In this document: piece by piece, positions 1 through 9,788 of the stretch
Position numbering within the stretch: the stretch's first letter is position 1
Layout of the letters: each line of letters starts with the position of its first letter
Source: Agapanthus africanus
Taxonomy: Eukaryota > Streptophyta > Magnoliopsida > Asparagales > Amaryllidaceae
Length of the DNA stretch: 64,000 bases
Direction: 5' to 3'
Assembly (NCBI GenBank): GCA_030015575.1
Contig: JASDDO010000024.1
Coordinates: forward strand, 222,972,996-223,036,995
Notes under the pieces: generated by a model
The model's input: only the letters and a program-made list of their open reading frames with translations
Database searches by the model: none
What the model was told of the DNA's origin: nothing
Translations under genes and position numbers: made by a program

Positions 1-23
1 GGGCGCAAGCTCGTTAAAAGATA

Positions 24-583
24 CTTGCAAGGTCCTCTCGACCTTGTGAGGAGAAAATACCTGCGTGAGATCCTTACGACTCACAAGGGAGCAACACACT
101 TAGGGATCCCCACGATTCCTAAGGAGAAATTACACTTACGAGATCCTCATGACTCGTAAGGAGAATTCCCCTGTGAGACCCTCATGGCTCACAGGGTTCA
201 AAAGCCTTAAGCTACAGGGATCTGAACCTATTCTTAAGCCATCACAACCCACAGACTGCCCTACAAGCGGTTCAATATTGACCCTTGTATACAATCCACG
301 GGCACAAATAAACATTTCCCTAACAAAGTCCCACCAGTGACTAGGGATATGCTCGTACGGTGAACGACCCTTGTAAGTCCTCTCGACTTATAAGAAGAAA
401 ATACTCTTATAAGATCCTTACGACTTATAAGAGACCATTCACTTAGGAATCCTCATGATTCTTAAGGAGAAAACACACTTACGAGATCCTCACGACTCGT
501 AGGGAGAAATACCTTTATGAGACCCTTACGGCTCATAAAGTCAAAAGCCTTAGTCGACAGGATCTTAACCCTGTTTGCTAAGC
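24..583 (+). repeat. Hairpin modules A and B (five-hairpin units)
   Basis: Module A (24-194) and module B (370-540) each hold five consecutive hairpins about 35 bp apart, separated by GAGAAA-type spacers. Each hairpin has arms of about 8-11 bp around a loop such as CTCTC, CTTAC, CTCAC or CTCAT. Example: CTTAGGAATC, loop CTCAT, GATTCTTAAG (442-466). The order of the five stems is the same in both modules. Each module is followed by a sixth, looser stem with CTTAAG or CTTAG/CTAAG ends (207-239 and about 551-583). No coding potential is credible here. Confidence 0.75.
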
Positions 584-609
584 CACCTTTGTTCGACATC
601 GACATAGGC

Positions 610-960
610 AAATGATGATTCGCTCTTGGAAATATCCCAGTTGTAGCGATGCTGATGCCAAATCGGTATCAAATCCCAAACTCGCAGCGAAAAGTCAGCG
701 AGGCACAAATGCATATGAAATAGCCGAATGATGGGACAACTTGCAACAAAATCAGCAAGTAAAATATATGCATACAAAATAGCCGAAATGGTTGGGCAAC
801 TCGCAACAAAAAGCAGCGAGTAAATAAAACAAATAGCCAAAATGATTGGGCACCGCAAAAAATAGCCGAAATGATTGTGCAACTGCGACTTTCGCGATAT
901 AAAAGCTGAAATGATAGAGCATCGCGGAAAGAAAAATTTATAAAATGAAACCTTTTGCCC
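610..960 (+). repeat. Decayed tandem repeat with core AATAGCCGAAATGATTGGGC
   Basis: About five diverged copies of a 50-70 bp unit lie here, with cores such as AATAGCCGAAATGATTG separated by CGCAAC/GCGAG stretches. The reverse-oriented counterpart is at about 49520-49770 in the second Tat element, again between hairpin modules. A minus-strand reading frame (565-1032) runs through it, antisense to pol. It has a repeated HFGYF-type peptide and a counterpart at 49427-50011. I treat it as repeat DNA because the peptide repetition simply follows the DNA repeat. Confidence 0.55.
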
Positions 961-1198
961 TACAGGTGAGATCACGTCGATCCCTGTATACAATACAGGG
1001 GCACAAACAAAAAGGGAACCATACCTTCCCACCAGGCTTTATCAGAAAGAGAGCCAAATCTCGACGGTTCACAGACAGCCTAAAGATCACCAACAGCGTT
1101 CCTCCTCATTCCTGCAGGATTCAGACGCGACAATCAACCTTGGAGCCATGGCAAAGTCCCTGTTCCAAACCTCGACGGTTCACAGACAACCGAGATAG

Positions 1199-1575
1199 CA
1201 CCTCCTGGTCCCGAAGAACACGGCTAATGTCAATCCCGACCCCATGGGAAACGCCCAGAGCACATCCTGGTCCCGTAGAACACGGCTAATGTCAATCCTG
1301 ACCCCGTGGGAAACGCCCAGAGCACATCCTGGTCCCGTAGAACACGGCTAATGTCAATCTTGACCCTGTGGGAAACGCCTAGAGCACCTCCTGGTCCCGT
1401 AGAACACGGCTAATGTCAATCCTGACACCGTGGGAAACGTCTAGAGCAACCCCTGACACCGTGAAATGCGGATAAAGTCAACTCCTGACTCCGTGAAATG
1501 CGGATAAAGTCAACCCCTGACTCCGTGAAATGCGGATAAAGTCAACCCCTGACACTGTGAAATGCGGATAAAGTT
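1199..1575 (+). repeat. Two adjoining minisatellites (about 62-bp and 31-bp units)
   Basis: From about 1199 to 1440 there are four copies of a roughly 62-bp unit containing CTGGTCCCGTAGAACACGGC and ACCCCGTGGGAAACGCC. From about 1441 to 1575 there are four copies of a 31-bp unit with the core CTCCGTGAAATGCGGATAA. A partial return to the first type follows up to about 1650. Both units contain small inverted repeats (for example CCGTG with CACGG). The array lies between hairpin modules B and C. Confidence 0.75.
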
Positions 1576-1702
1576 GACCCCTCCTGGTCCTGTGGAACAC
1601 AACCAAAATCAATTCTGACTCCGTGGGAAACAACCAGAGTAAACCCTTGAACTCCTCGTCAAAGCAGTGCTTTTACTCGGGAGCATGTCAACTTATCAAT
1701 CA

Positions 1703-2172
1703 CTTACGAGTCCTCTCGACTTGTAAGGAGAAAATTCTCTTGTGAGATCCTTACGACTCTCAAGAGAAAACCCACTTAGGAATCCTCACGATTCCTAAGG
1801 AGAAACTACACCTACGGGATCCTCTCGACCTGTAGGGAGAAAATTCTTTATGAGACCCCCACGGCTCATAAAGTTGAAAAGTCTTAGGTGGCAGATCCTA
1901 ACCTATCTCCCAAGACATCATTGCCTCGCAGAGAGATCAAGGTAGATTTTCTATAGGCCACACTCTCCCAAGTCAAACATCGAAAAGAAAGGAAACAACC
2001 ACTTACAGGTCCTCTCGACTTGTAAGGAAGAAAATTCTCTCGGGAGATCCTTATGACTCTCAAGGGAAAACACACTAAGGAATCCTCACGATTCCTAAGG
2101 AGAAAATACACCTACGGGATCCTCTCGACCCGTAGAGAGAAAATTCTTTATGAGACCCCCGCGGCTCATAAA
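1703..2172 (+). repeat. Hairpin modules C and D
   Basis: Module C has hairpins at 1703-1727, 1737-1766, 1775-1799, 1811-1836 and 1846-1873. Module D (2002-2172) repeats the same order. The last stem is perfect in C: CTTTATGAG, loop region ACCCCCACGG, CTCATAAAG. The fourth stem reads CTACGGG/CCTGTAG in C but pairs perfectly as CTACGGG/CCCGTAG in D, so the arms vary between modules while pairing is kept. Each module is followed by a conserved tail, GAAAAGTCTTAGGTGGCAG. Confidence 0.75.
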
Positions 2173-2485
2173 ATTGAAAAGTCTTAGGTGGCAGATCCTA
2201 ACCTTGTCTCCCAAGCCATCGTTACCCTACAAAGAGTCTAAGATGGACCGTCACTTACTATCTACATGCCACACTTGCTAAAATCACATGGCAATGACAT
2301 GGCAAAGAGAAGAAAGCAACAATAGAACAAAAAAATGTGTATATTTTATTCATGAATTCAATCGAGTACAAGTTGAATCATATGAAAGAATTAAAAAAAA
2401 TGGATACATGTTATTCAAATATTACAAGTGTTCAATCTATACAAAACAGTTACTGAGAAGGAAGCGTCTTCAATAAATCAGCTAG
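2173..2485. other. Spacer between module D and the antisense gene
   Basis: This stretch has the module tail (to about 2220), then AT-rich DNA with no credible gene. The final part (about 2330-2480) would be the 3' flank of the antisense PMD gene. The corresponding position in the second Tat element (47760-47890) is also AT-rich and carries AATAAA-like words, so it may hold that gene's polyadenylation region. That last point is inference. Confidence 0.35.
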
Positions 2486-3160
2486 CTACTCGCGCACTCC
2501 TCTCAACGCCTTCTCATGATCGGCCGCCGCGGCCAGCTCTGCTTCAATTCGAGCCCTCTGCTGCAAACATGATGAAACCTTCTCATCGATTTTCCGTTGG
2601 GCAGCTTCGCGACTCTGCGTAACCCGCTCAATAGAGTCGAGCTTCCGCCTCAATGCCAGCCTGTCCGAAATGCATCGCTGCAAATTGTCAAAGACCGCTC
2701 TCAGTTGCACGGCATTCGCTTCGACTTGGGCGCGCAGCCGGGCAGATTCACCCGAAGCCTCCTCGCATTCCTTCTGCCTCAAGATCGCTTCTTGTTCAAA
2801 AAGACGGAGGAAGGACGCGCTCTGCTCAACCCATGCAGCCCGCTGGGAGTTCAAAGCCAACATCTCAGGAGCAGGACGCCTAAGCTCAAGCTCATGCAGG
2901 CAGGCCTCAATCTTCCTGCAGTGGTTAACCCAAGACTCAACGACGCCTTCGTTATGGAAGTTCACAAGTGTCGCCAACATTGGATTAATCTCGGCAGCAA
3001 AATCTGCAGCGAATGTAGGGGTCTCCGCGTCAAGCTCCTCGATGTATTCACTCAACATACGCAGACTGGTCACAGCGCTTTTTGAAGATGGACGTCTGGA
3101 AAAAGGCCCTGCCGGCATTATGATGCGAGACTCGAATGGAACTGGAGTCAGTGTGACCGC
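2486..3160 (-). pseudogene. Last exon of the retrotransposon-borne antisense PMD gene: coiled-coil tail
   Basis: Read on the minus strand, an acceptor TTTTTGCAG ends at 3160 and opens an exon to a TAG stop at 2486. The exon encodes about 220 residues rich in Ala, Glu, Arg, Gln and Leu in heptad-like spacing, typical of a coiled coil. Landmarks are SQRAAWVEQSASFL, ARLRAQVEANA and QQRARIEAELAAA. The second Tat element keeps a clear homologue at about 47353-47755 (SQRAAWLEQS, ARLRAEVEANA), again antisense to pol. No catalytic motif is visible. It is the 3' end of the gene whose N-terminal half carries the plant mobile domain (7326-9752). Confidence 0.65.
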
Positions 3161-4571
3161 TGCAAAAACAAATCATAGTCAAATGACGGCTTAAGAAATA
3201 AAGAAGATACACGAACAATAGAGTTTACTATACGACTGCAACATGGGGCAGAGCTGGGAGTACCGATGGCGCGACGATACCCTCATCCCCTCCTTCAATT
3301 TGTAAGGCTACAAGTAATGCAAAGAAGAATTAGTAATAACATAGCTGCCCGTTAAAGAAAAGAAAAGGCGTCGGTTAGAAAAGATACTCACCGACACCAA
3401 CGGGCGGACTAATCTCCGACTGGAAGGAGAAGTGCGGGTTCAGCACCTGATACAGGTGATCAAAGAGGACTCTTGCAAGATCACGATGATATATGGTCAG
3501 TACACGGAAGATGTTGTCCCTGATTTAAATTAATCACAAACTCATACCTTCCAACATTTGAGAAGATATAAGAGGAGACGAAGGGGCAGCAACCGTCAGA
3601 GCGGCAGCTGGTGGTGCTTCTTCAGGTGTCACAACCTCAGCGCTCACCGCACCTACATTCTAAAGGAACAAGGTGTCATCAGAAGGGATCACAAAAATGA
3701 AAAGAATGTAGCGGTCCAAGACCTACCAGACAGGTCATCAGCCAAAACGGTGACGGGAGCATCACCAAGCATCACGACTTCTTCGATCTCATTCAGGGGG
3801 ATGGTTTCTCCGCCCGTAGCTTCATCCCTTGATTCCATAAGAGCTGTCGTGACACTCGCGATGCCATGCGATGGCAGGGAACCGCAGGCGGAAAGAGCGG
3901 CAATTGGAGCAGTCTCGGACTCCTGGGAAAGAGTAGCCGCTTCGGGCTCAGAGGTTGCCGTCATCTCACCCGCCACCTCCTCACCAGGACTTGGCCCTAC
4001 AGGGTAAGATATATGAGAATATGAAGATCAAATTCTGATAAAGGACCCAGTGTTATGTTACCTTGGGATGACTTTTCAATTGCTTCTCGAGCCGCGCGTA
4101 CCGCCTGTCTATGAGCGGTAGACAGGGCGGTCGGGGCACCCTCTGATGAAACAGGGACAGGAGAAGTAGCGCTCAAGCCTGCACCTACGGCCAAGGCGGC
4201 GTTACGTTCTCTTGCCGCACGCCTTCTGCGCTTCCTTTCCGCCTAGGCCGTGAGAGCTGATCTTCTTAGAACCTCCGTAAAGGAGACGTCATCGTCCGCG
4301 CCAGGAGCTACCTCTGGAGCCGTTGTGGCGTCCGTCATCGGTTGCTTAAGTGAAGTCTCTTTTGGCAACACTGGGGAAGCTGGCACTTCGGTAACTGGCC
4401 TTAGGAGCATCTTCGCACTACCCTGCGAAGTCGGCGTTGCATTCGGGATAACCTGAGTCGAGGTAGTCCCTGCAATAAGATGAAAAGGAAGGGTCAGATT
4501 ACCCTTAAGAAAGGTGAATGAAGGCACGATGGGCCGAAATATACCAACGCCCAGCGAAGTGCGAAGCCTCT
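3161..4571 (-). pseudogene. Middle exons and introns of the antisense PMD gene
   Basis: Open stretches on the minus strand (4545-4571, 4062-4469, 3727-3996, and a piece ending near 3659) encode low-complexity Ala/Pro/Thr/Ser/Glu-rich sequence. They are separated by short GT-AG introns of plant-like size: 4470-4544 (75 nt, acceptor TTATTGCAG), 3997-4061 (65 nt, donor CAAG/GTAACA, acceptor CCCTGTAG) and 3660-3726 (67 nt, donor GTAGGTCTTGG, acceptor CCTTTAG). The donor for the intron ending at 3160 was not fixed. This region links the PMD part to the coiled-coil tail. The splice sites are my reading of the sequence and have not been tested. Confidence 0.5.
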
Positions 4572-5139
4572 TGTTCCCCGTCGAAAGATGCGGACGAAGA
4601 CGCGGCGGATGTTTTTCCTGAATTTCGGGGCAGATGCTAATTGGTGCTATCCGTCCACCTCTCCGAAGATGCCAAGTTGATTTATGGCACCATGTATCGA
4701 AGGTTTAAACGGATGCGGCCGATGTAGTAGACTTCGTCAGATTCCTCCTCGTTTGAGGGTTTTTTGATTGTGGGGACGCTCTTCCCTGCAGGCGCAAACC
4801 CCTGCAGTTAATTACGCTACCACATCGCGGTAACAACTTTCTCCTTCTCCAGATGGTCACTTCGTGTCGTGGGTGTTTGTTTTGTTTGTGGTTGCCCGTG
4901 GATTGTATACGGAGACTAATTTATATTGTCGCCCGTAGGGCGTGGATTAGTCCAAATCCGTATCTTCTTAGATTTGGGTTTGGGGGTTGGGTCTAAGGAT
5001 ACGTTAGCCTTATTTGAGACTAAGATCAACTTAAACGTTTGTTAAGGATACGTTAGTCTAATTTCTTAGACTGAGATCAACTTAACGGGATCATTTAGAT
5101 CCAACAAGAGAGCATTTGGGCTCTATTGTTTAGTTTAGG

Positions 5140-5480
5140 GACATTACGGTCGATTACCAGTTTAAGGACATGGTGGTCCAATATTAGTTTAAAGACATTG
5201 CGGTCGAATGTTAGTTTAAGGACATCTCGGTCCAGGTTAAGGACATCGTAGTCCATGGGCTTAAGGAACCTACAGTCCAGGTTAAGGACATCGTAGTCCA
5301 TGGGCTTAAGGACCCCACAATCCAGGTTAAGGACATCGTAGTTCGTGAGTTTAAGGACCCCACAGTCCGGGTTAAGGACATCGTAGTCCGTGAGTTTAAG
5401 GACCCTACAGTCCGGGTTAAGGACATCGTAGTCCGTGAGTTTAAGGACCCCACAGTTCGGTTTAAAGACATTGTAGTCTA
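5140..5480. repeat. GGAC/GTCC hairpin minisatellite in the solo LTR
   Basis: A unit of about 44 bp is repeated roughly six to seven times. Each unit holds two mini-hairpins: GGAC-atcgta-GTCC and GGAC-cccaca-GTCC. Equivalent arrays occupy the same place in the other Tat-type LTRs (12430-12720, 43815-44085, 57075-57340 and 63250-63475), with different copy number and loop sequence. Confidence 0.8.
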
Positions 5481-5839
5481 TGGAATGTATGGTTGTCGGG
5501 ACCCGTCACCTCTCCGAAGACGTTGAAGGATTACAACGACATGTATAAGAGGGGTTCAGAGATGTACTCTCAAACCAGTTTTGGTTGGTAGATCTGTAGT
5601 CCAATTTGGGACTAAGATCTATTAAATATTCACGAGCAGATGGGCTCAATTAAATATGAGTGGAGGACTTATGGCCAATCTTGGGTTAAGTCCAATAAAT
5701 GTTTAGCATATTTATTCTGGCTATTGAGCCTTTATTTGGGCTTGGCCCTTTTAATAATGATGAGCATTAGATCTTGACACCTTTTTTTGTCTTGTATTGA
5801 ATGCAGAGCATTCATCAGAACAATTTATGTTCTGTCAGC

Positions 5840-6200
5840 GCAACACGTGGCGCTCCAGGCGCTTTGCGCTAGTTAAAGAGCACAGTGCGCTTCTGCCAAG
5901 TAGCGCACACGAGAAGGACACGTGTCGCGCTTGGCGCTAAGCGCCAGATGATGGGCGCATTGCGCCAGTTTGTGAGCGCTAAGCACTAGTCCATGAGCGC
6001 ATTGCGCTATCAATTTAGAGGCGCACACATGAGGGACACGTGGCGCGCTTGGCGCTGAGCGCCATCCAATGAGCGCAGTGCGCTATTTCAGAAGCGCAAA
6101 GCGCAATTTGCATACGTGGTTGACACGTGGCGCATTTTGGTGCTGAGCACCAGTCCAGAGAGCGCAGAAGCGCTGTTCAAGAGCGCAGGGCGCATTTCAA
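5840..6200. repeat. GCGC micro-palindrome and CACGTG cluster
   Basis: The block is a run of short palindromes such as GGCGCTAAGCGCC, GCGCATTGCGC and GCGCAGTGCGC, interspersed with CACGTG words (AACACGTGGCGC, GACACGTGTCGC, GACACGTGGCGC). A second cluster lies at 6830-7260 in the same LTR. ACGTGGC is the core of plant G-box/ABRE elements; whether any site is functional is inference. Confidence 0.7.
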
Positions 6201-7325
6201 TAGCGCAAAACGTATTTGATCAATTTTTATGATCCGTGAACAAATTTATGTTCTTTTTTAGAAGAGATTTTGTCTCAAGATTCAAGAACAACAGTTCTTA
6301 TTTTTGAAAGGCTTGCCTTTATAGATCAATGATCTGTGTAAAGAATATGTTCTTCTTTTATTATGTGATGAGATCTTTTGATCTTTTTTTTTATGAAAGA
6401 CCTTAGTCTTTGTAGATCTATGATCTTTTAAGAAGATAATTCTTCTTTTTATGAGATGATTTCATCTCTGTGTTCATCCTTCATGATCTTTACCTTGAAG
6501 AAATAATCTTCTTTTGCTGAGAGCTTTCTTTGAATTTCTCAAAGTTTATAGGGGGGTTTCTCTATATCAGACTTGAAGTCTTGGGGCCTTTATATAGGGT
6601 AAATTGATTTGTTAAATCAGTTAAAGAGATCTTTCTCTGATTGATTTGGGGATATTTCCCACCGTTGGATCTTTAATCCTAGGGCTTCTATTTTACAGAA
6701 GGCAATCTTCTTGCTTTTTAAAAAGATTGGAAAATCTTTCCATAACAGAATTTTAATTCTGATTAATTAATGATTTATCATTATTTATTAGATCTTTTGA
6801 TCTAAGGGTGGGGAATTTTTTAATTCCAGCGCTGGTGCACCCGTGCTTTGCACGTGGTGCGCTGCTCAGAGCGCAGCGCACTTTGCACTAGCGCACCTGT
6901 GTTTGACACATGGTGCGCTTCCCAGAGCGCAACGTAGCCTGCGCTAGCGCACCCGTGTCTGACACGTAGCCTGCGCTAGCGCACCCGTGTCTGACACGTA
7001 GCGCGCTTAGCGCTAGCGCACACATGGTGCACTGCCTAGGGCGCAGCACACCTGGCGTTAGCGCATCCGTATTTGACACGTGGCGCGCAGCGCGCCTAGC
7101 GCTGGATCTGAAGCGTTGCTTCAATTTTTGAATTTTGAATTTTGAATTTCAAAACAGAGCTTTGCTCTGATTGGGGGTGCACTGCTTAGGGCGCAGCGCA
7201 CCTGGCGCTAACGCATCCGTGTTTGACACGTGGCGCGCAGCGCGCCTAGCGCTTGATCTGAAGCGTTGCTTCAATTTTTGAATTTTGAATTTCAAAATAG
7301 AGTTTTGCTCTGATTGGGGGAAACA

Positions 7326-8450
7326 CCTCTCTTCCTCCTCAAAAGTCTTGAGGGAAGCCGCGGGAGCCTCTTCAGTGGAAACGCCTGTTGAAGAAAAAGT
7401 GTCAGTCAAAACACAATAATAAAAATGTAATGCAACGACAAAAAGATACGACTGAAGACTACCTGACTCAGCGAGGATGATCAGTCCCGCTTTGTGGCTA
7501 GCTAGTCGCACGGAAGCTGCGATGGCAGCCTCCAGATCAGTATCATCTGGCGTTATGAATAGTCCCTCGTTGGTCCCGTATTCGCTTAAACCTTCACTAT
7601 AAGGAGCATGGGGCTCCTGGCCGAGTACAACGTCTGCAGAAAGAATCGACTTCTTCTTCTGCGAGTGAGTACCGGCCGCCGGTAACACAAGCTTGCGTTT
7701 AGCAGGCAACTTCGGACGGCGAGTCCCGATCTCCGCACCCAATCCGGACTCAGGAGACGCCACGGCGACCGCTTCGACGGGAGCACGGGGCAGCGGTAAC
7801 TCGGGCATCTCACGTGGTACCACAACCGCACCAACCTCTCTCAAAGGAGGATGAACGATGATCCGTTGCTTCAAAGGAATAGCTGGATTACCAGCAGGGG
7901 CTGCACCCTTACGATCAAGCAACAACTTCTTTTCTTCCCTGATGACAACACCCATCGCATGCTGGTACCACGCCACGTACACGTTCAACACCTTTGGGAC
8001 GCGGCTTGGCTCACTGATAAAAAAGTTAGAACCGGTGTTGAGCCTCATGAAATGTTGTAGCGCGCTGCGGATGCCTTCTTCTGTGGCGGGCGGCTCAGCT
8101 AGAAAGGCCTCAAGCGGAACACCCTGATTGTAGCTAGATTGTTGGGCGAAACGATGCGGGTTATATCTCATAAACAACGCCGCGTCATTCTTCCTAAACA
8201 CCAGAAAGCCCGGCCTGATCGAATATAGGTGGAGAATCTTCCGAGCTTTCAAGGTAGATGCGCCATCTTTAAAGGTGTCTCGCAGCGGCTGCACCGCCTT
8301 CGCGGATTCTTTGCCGATATTTAAGACCTTGTCAACAAAGGTCATTCCATCCCCGACAGTACGCGGGCGAAGGAGTAAGCCCCGAGCCTCTCGTGGAGTC
8401 AGTTCCAAAATAGAAGCGTCAACCAGCCGCAGCAGTCAAGGAAAGTTATA
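7326..8450 (-). pseudogene. Antisense PMD gene, C-terminal part of the PMD and linker
   Basis: The minus-strand frame from 8408 to 7463 continues the plant mobile domain and then a basic, Pro/Ala-rich linker with PKLPAKRKLVLPA. The segment around YNPHRFAQQSSYNQGVP is the landmark for the distal part of PMDs carried by transposons. A GT-AG intron at 7385-7462 (donor CAG/GTAGTC, acceptor TTCAACAG) is followed by an exon reaching the solo LTR at 7326. The frame stays open across the insertion site when the LTR and one CCTCT are ignored. The join to the upstream part (8408-8460) is disturbed. Confidence 0.6.
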
Positions 8451-9752
8451 TCTTTCATAAAAAAAGGGGCCTTTTGTGAATTCCAAAGGCGCCAAGCACA
8501 TGCAACTCGAGCCACGAGGTGAAGTAATGCATTGAGAAGTTCACGGGCTGCACCCACGGTTGAGTAGTATCTGCCGCTAGGCTAAGGCCGTGATACAAAT
8601 GGGCTAACCCAGCAACCCCTACGGCCAAATTCACCCCAATAACCATTCGATGCGCTGGGTAGAAGATGACGACCTCATACGGCGAGGGTGCATCAGAAGC
8701 ACAAACTAGCTCAGCCATAGCCCGAGAAACCCCAAATAGAATGTTTCTTCGTCGATCCCAGAAGCTGCAAGCTCTGCAAAAGGGACGACCGGGGTGTCGG
8801 GGAGAAAGAAACTCTTCTGATCCGCCTCCTCCGTCGGTAGGTTGCCTAAACCTAAGCCAAAAGGATCGTCAAGTTTAGAGAACTTCGCGGCTTCCTTTGA
8901 CAGTACTTCCGAACGAAGAAAACGAGCGATAAAATCCATAAAATTAACCCCACAGCTCCCAGACTCGAGAAATAGGCCATCGTAGATATTCAACACCTTA
9001 ATCAAACTTGGGGATTGATGTTGAATGGCGTTGTCTGGGGTAAGGCCCATCATCACCGACTTGGCGGCAAAGACGTACTCATCATGAAGAAGTAGTTCCT
9101 CATAATGCTCCCCTCTACCAGGCAAGCCAGAAATCTCCACGAACTCCTCTAAAGAGATGGAGACTTCCCGATCTTAGAAAAGAAAGGTGTGAGTTGGAAC
9201 GTTCCATTGTTCCAAAAAGTCTTTTACCCACCATGTAGGAGGCGTGGAGTATTGAAAGAGAGAAACGTAAACTGCGGGATACAACCCGAGCCTCAGCAAC
9301 TGTAACCTCTTAGCGGACAGAATGTACTGGGCCCACTGCAAATATCCGGCTGGGTGACGGGGAGTCAAGCCTATGTTATATGGCTGTCCCCAAGGGCGCG
9401 ACTCACCTTGGCATATACGCCGCCCTAGGATATCAAACGCCATCGGAGGCTGTATGGGTATCGCAGCCAAAGAAGGCTGAAGGAGAACATCTGAAGTCCA
9501 ATTAACCTCCTCCACGGCATAATTCACCGGGGGTGGGTCGGCGTAAGAGATTGCCAAAATGGGCTCCGAGGGTACCGCGCAAGAAAAGCTCCGCCGACCC
9601 CTGATGATTTGGTTGTACCATGTTCCCCATAGATGAAGATTCTTGTGCTCCGGATCATGGTCTTTGATCAGTGCAAAAACTTCTCGGTCTACGGGTGCTT
9701 CGGGGAATCCGCCTTCTGAACGGACAAAAGGAAATGAAGTATCGAAAGACAT
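8451..9752 (-). pseudogene. Antisense PMD gene, N-terminal part (plant mobile domain)
   Basis: The first Met in the frame is at 9752 (MSFDTSFPFVR). The product is a plant mobile domain protein, a family found both in host proteins (MAIN/MAIL) and inside transposons; no enzymatic activity is assigned here. Landmarks are TPPTWWVKDFLEQWNVP, the following SISLEEFVEISGLPGRG, and near the end NLAVGVAGLAHLYHGL plus NFSMHYFTSWLELH. A TAA stop at 9174-9176 breaks the frame in mid-domain, and the reading then continues in the same frame. A frameshift near 8700-8718 moves it to the 8455-8718 frame. The gene lies between pol and the 3' LTR and runs opposite to the element. Confidence 0.7.
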
Positions 9753-9788
9753 AATACCTGCGCAGAAAAGAACAAAGTTAGCCGTCAA

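Larger units (their letters stand above)
4572..7325 (-). mobile_element. Solo LTR of a Tat-type retrotransposon
   Basis: A 2754-bp block begins TGTTCCCCG and ends GGGGGAAACA, and is flanked by the perfect 5-bp duplication CCTCT (4567-4571 and 7326-7330). No internal region, primer site or second LTR is present, so it is a solo LTR left by LTR-LTR recombination. It matches the reverse complement of the 10652-13273 LTR in layout (shared CCTCTCCGAAGATGCC segment, GGAC/GTCC minisatellite, GCGC-rich blocks), so its sense strand is minus. A minus-strand TATA box TATATAAA lies at 6589-6596. It interrupts the antisense PMD gene. Confidence 0.9.

Noticed and set aside
1441-1575. Regular 31-bp repeats, CRISPR-like spacing
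   Set aside because: Units are directly adjacent without unique spacers, in plant retrotransposon DNA; this is a minisatellite.
2597-3194. Plus-strand frames of 162 and 174 residues
   Set aside because: They are shadows of the minus-strand coiled-coil exon, which has a homologue in the second element and a splice acceptor.
4470-4502. 33-nt intron with donor at 4502
   Set aside because: Too short for a plant intron; the donor at 4544 gives 75 nt with the same acceptor.
9174-9788. Start of the antisense PMD gene at 9788
   Set aside because: The frame is open to 9788, but there is no clear ATG there in the protein context; the Met at 9752 is the better start.
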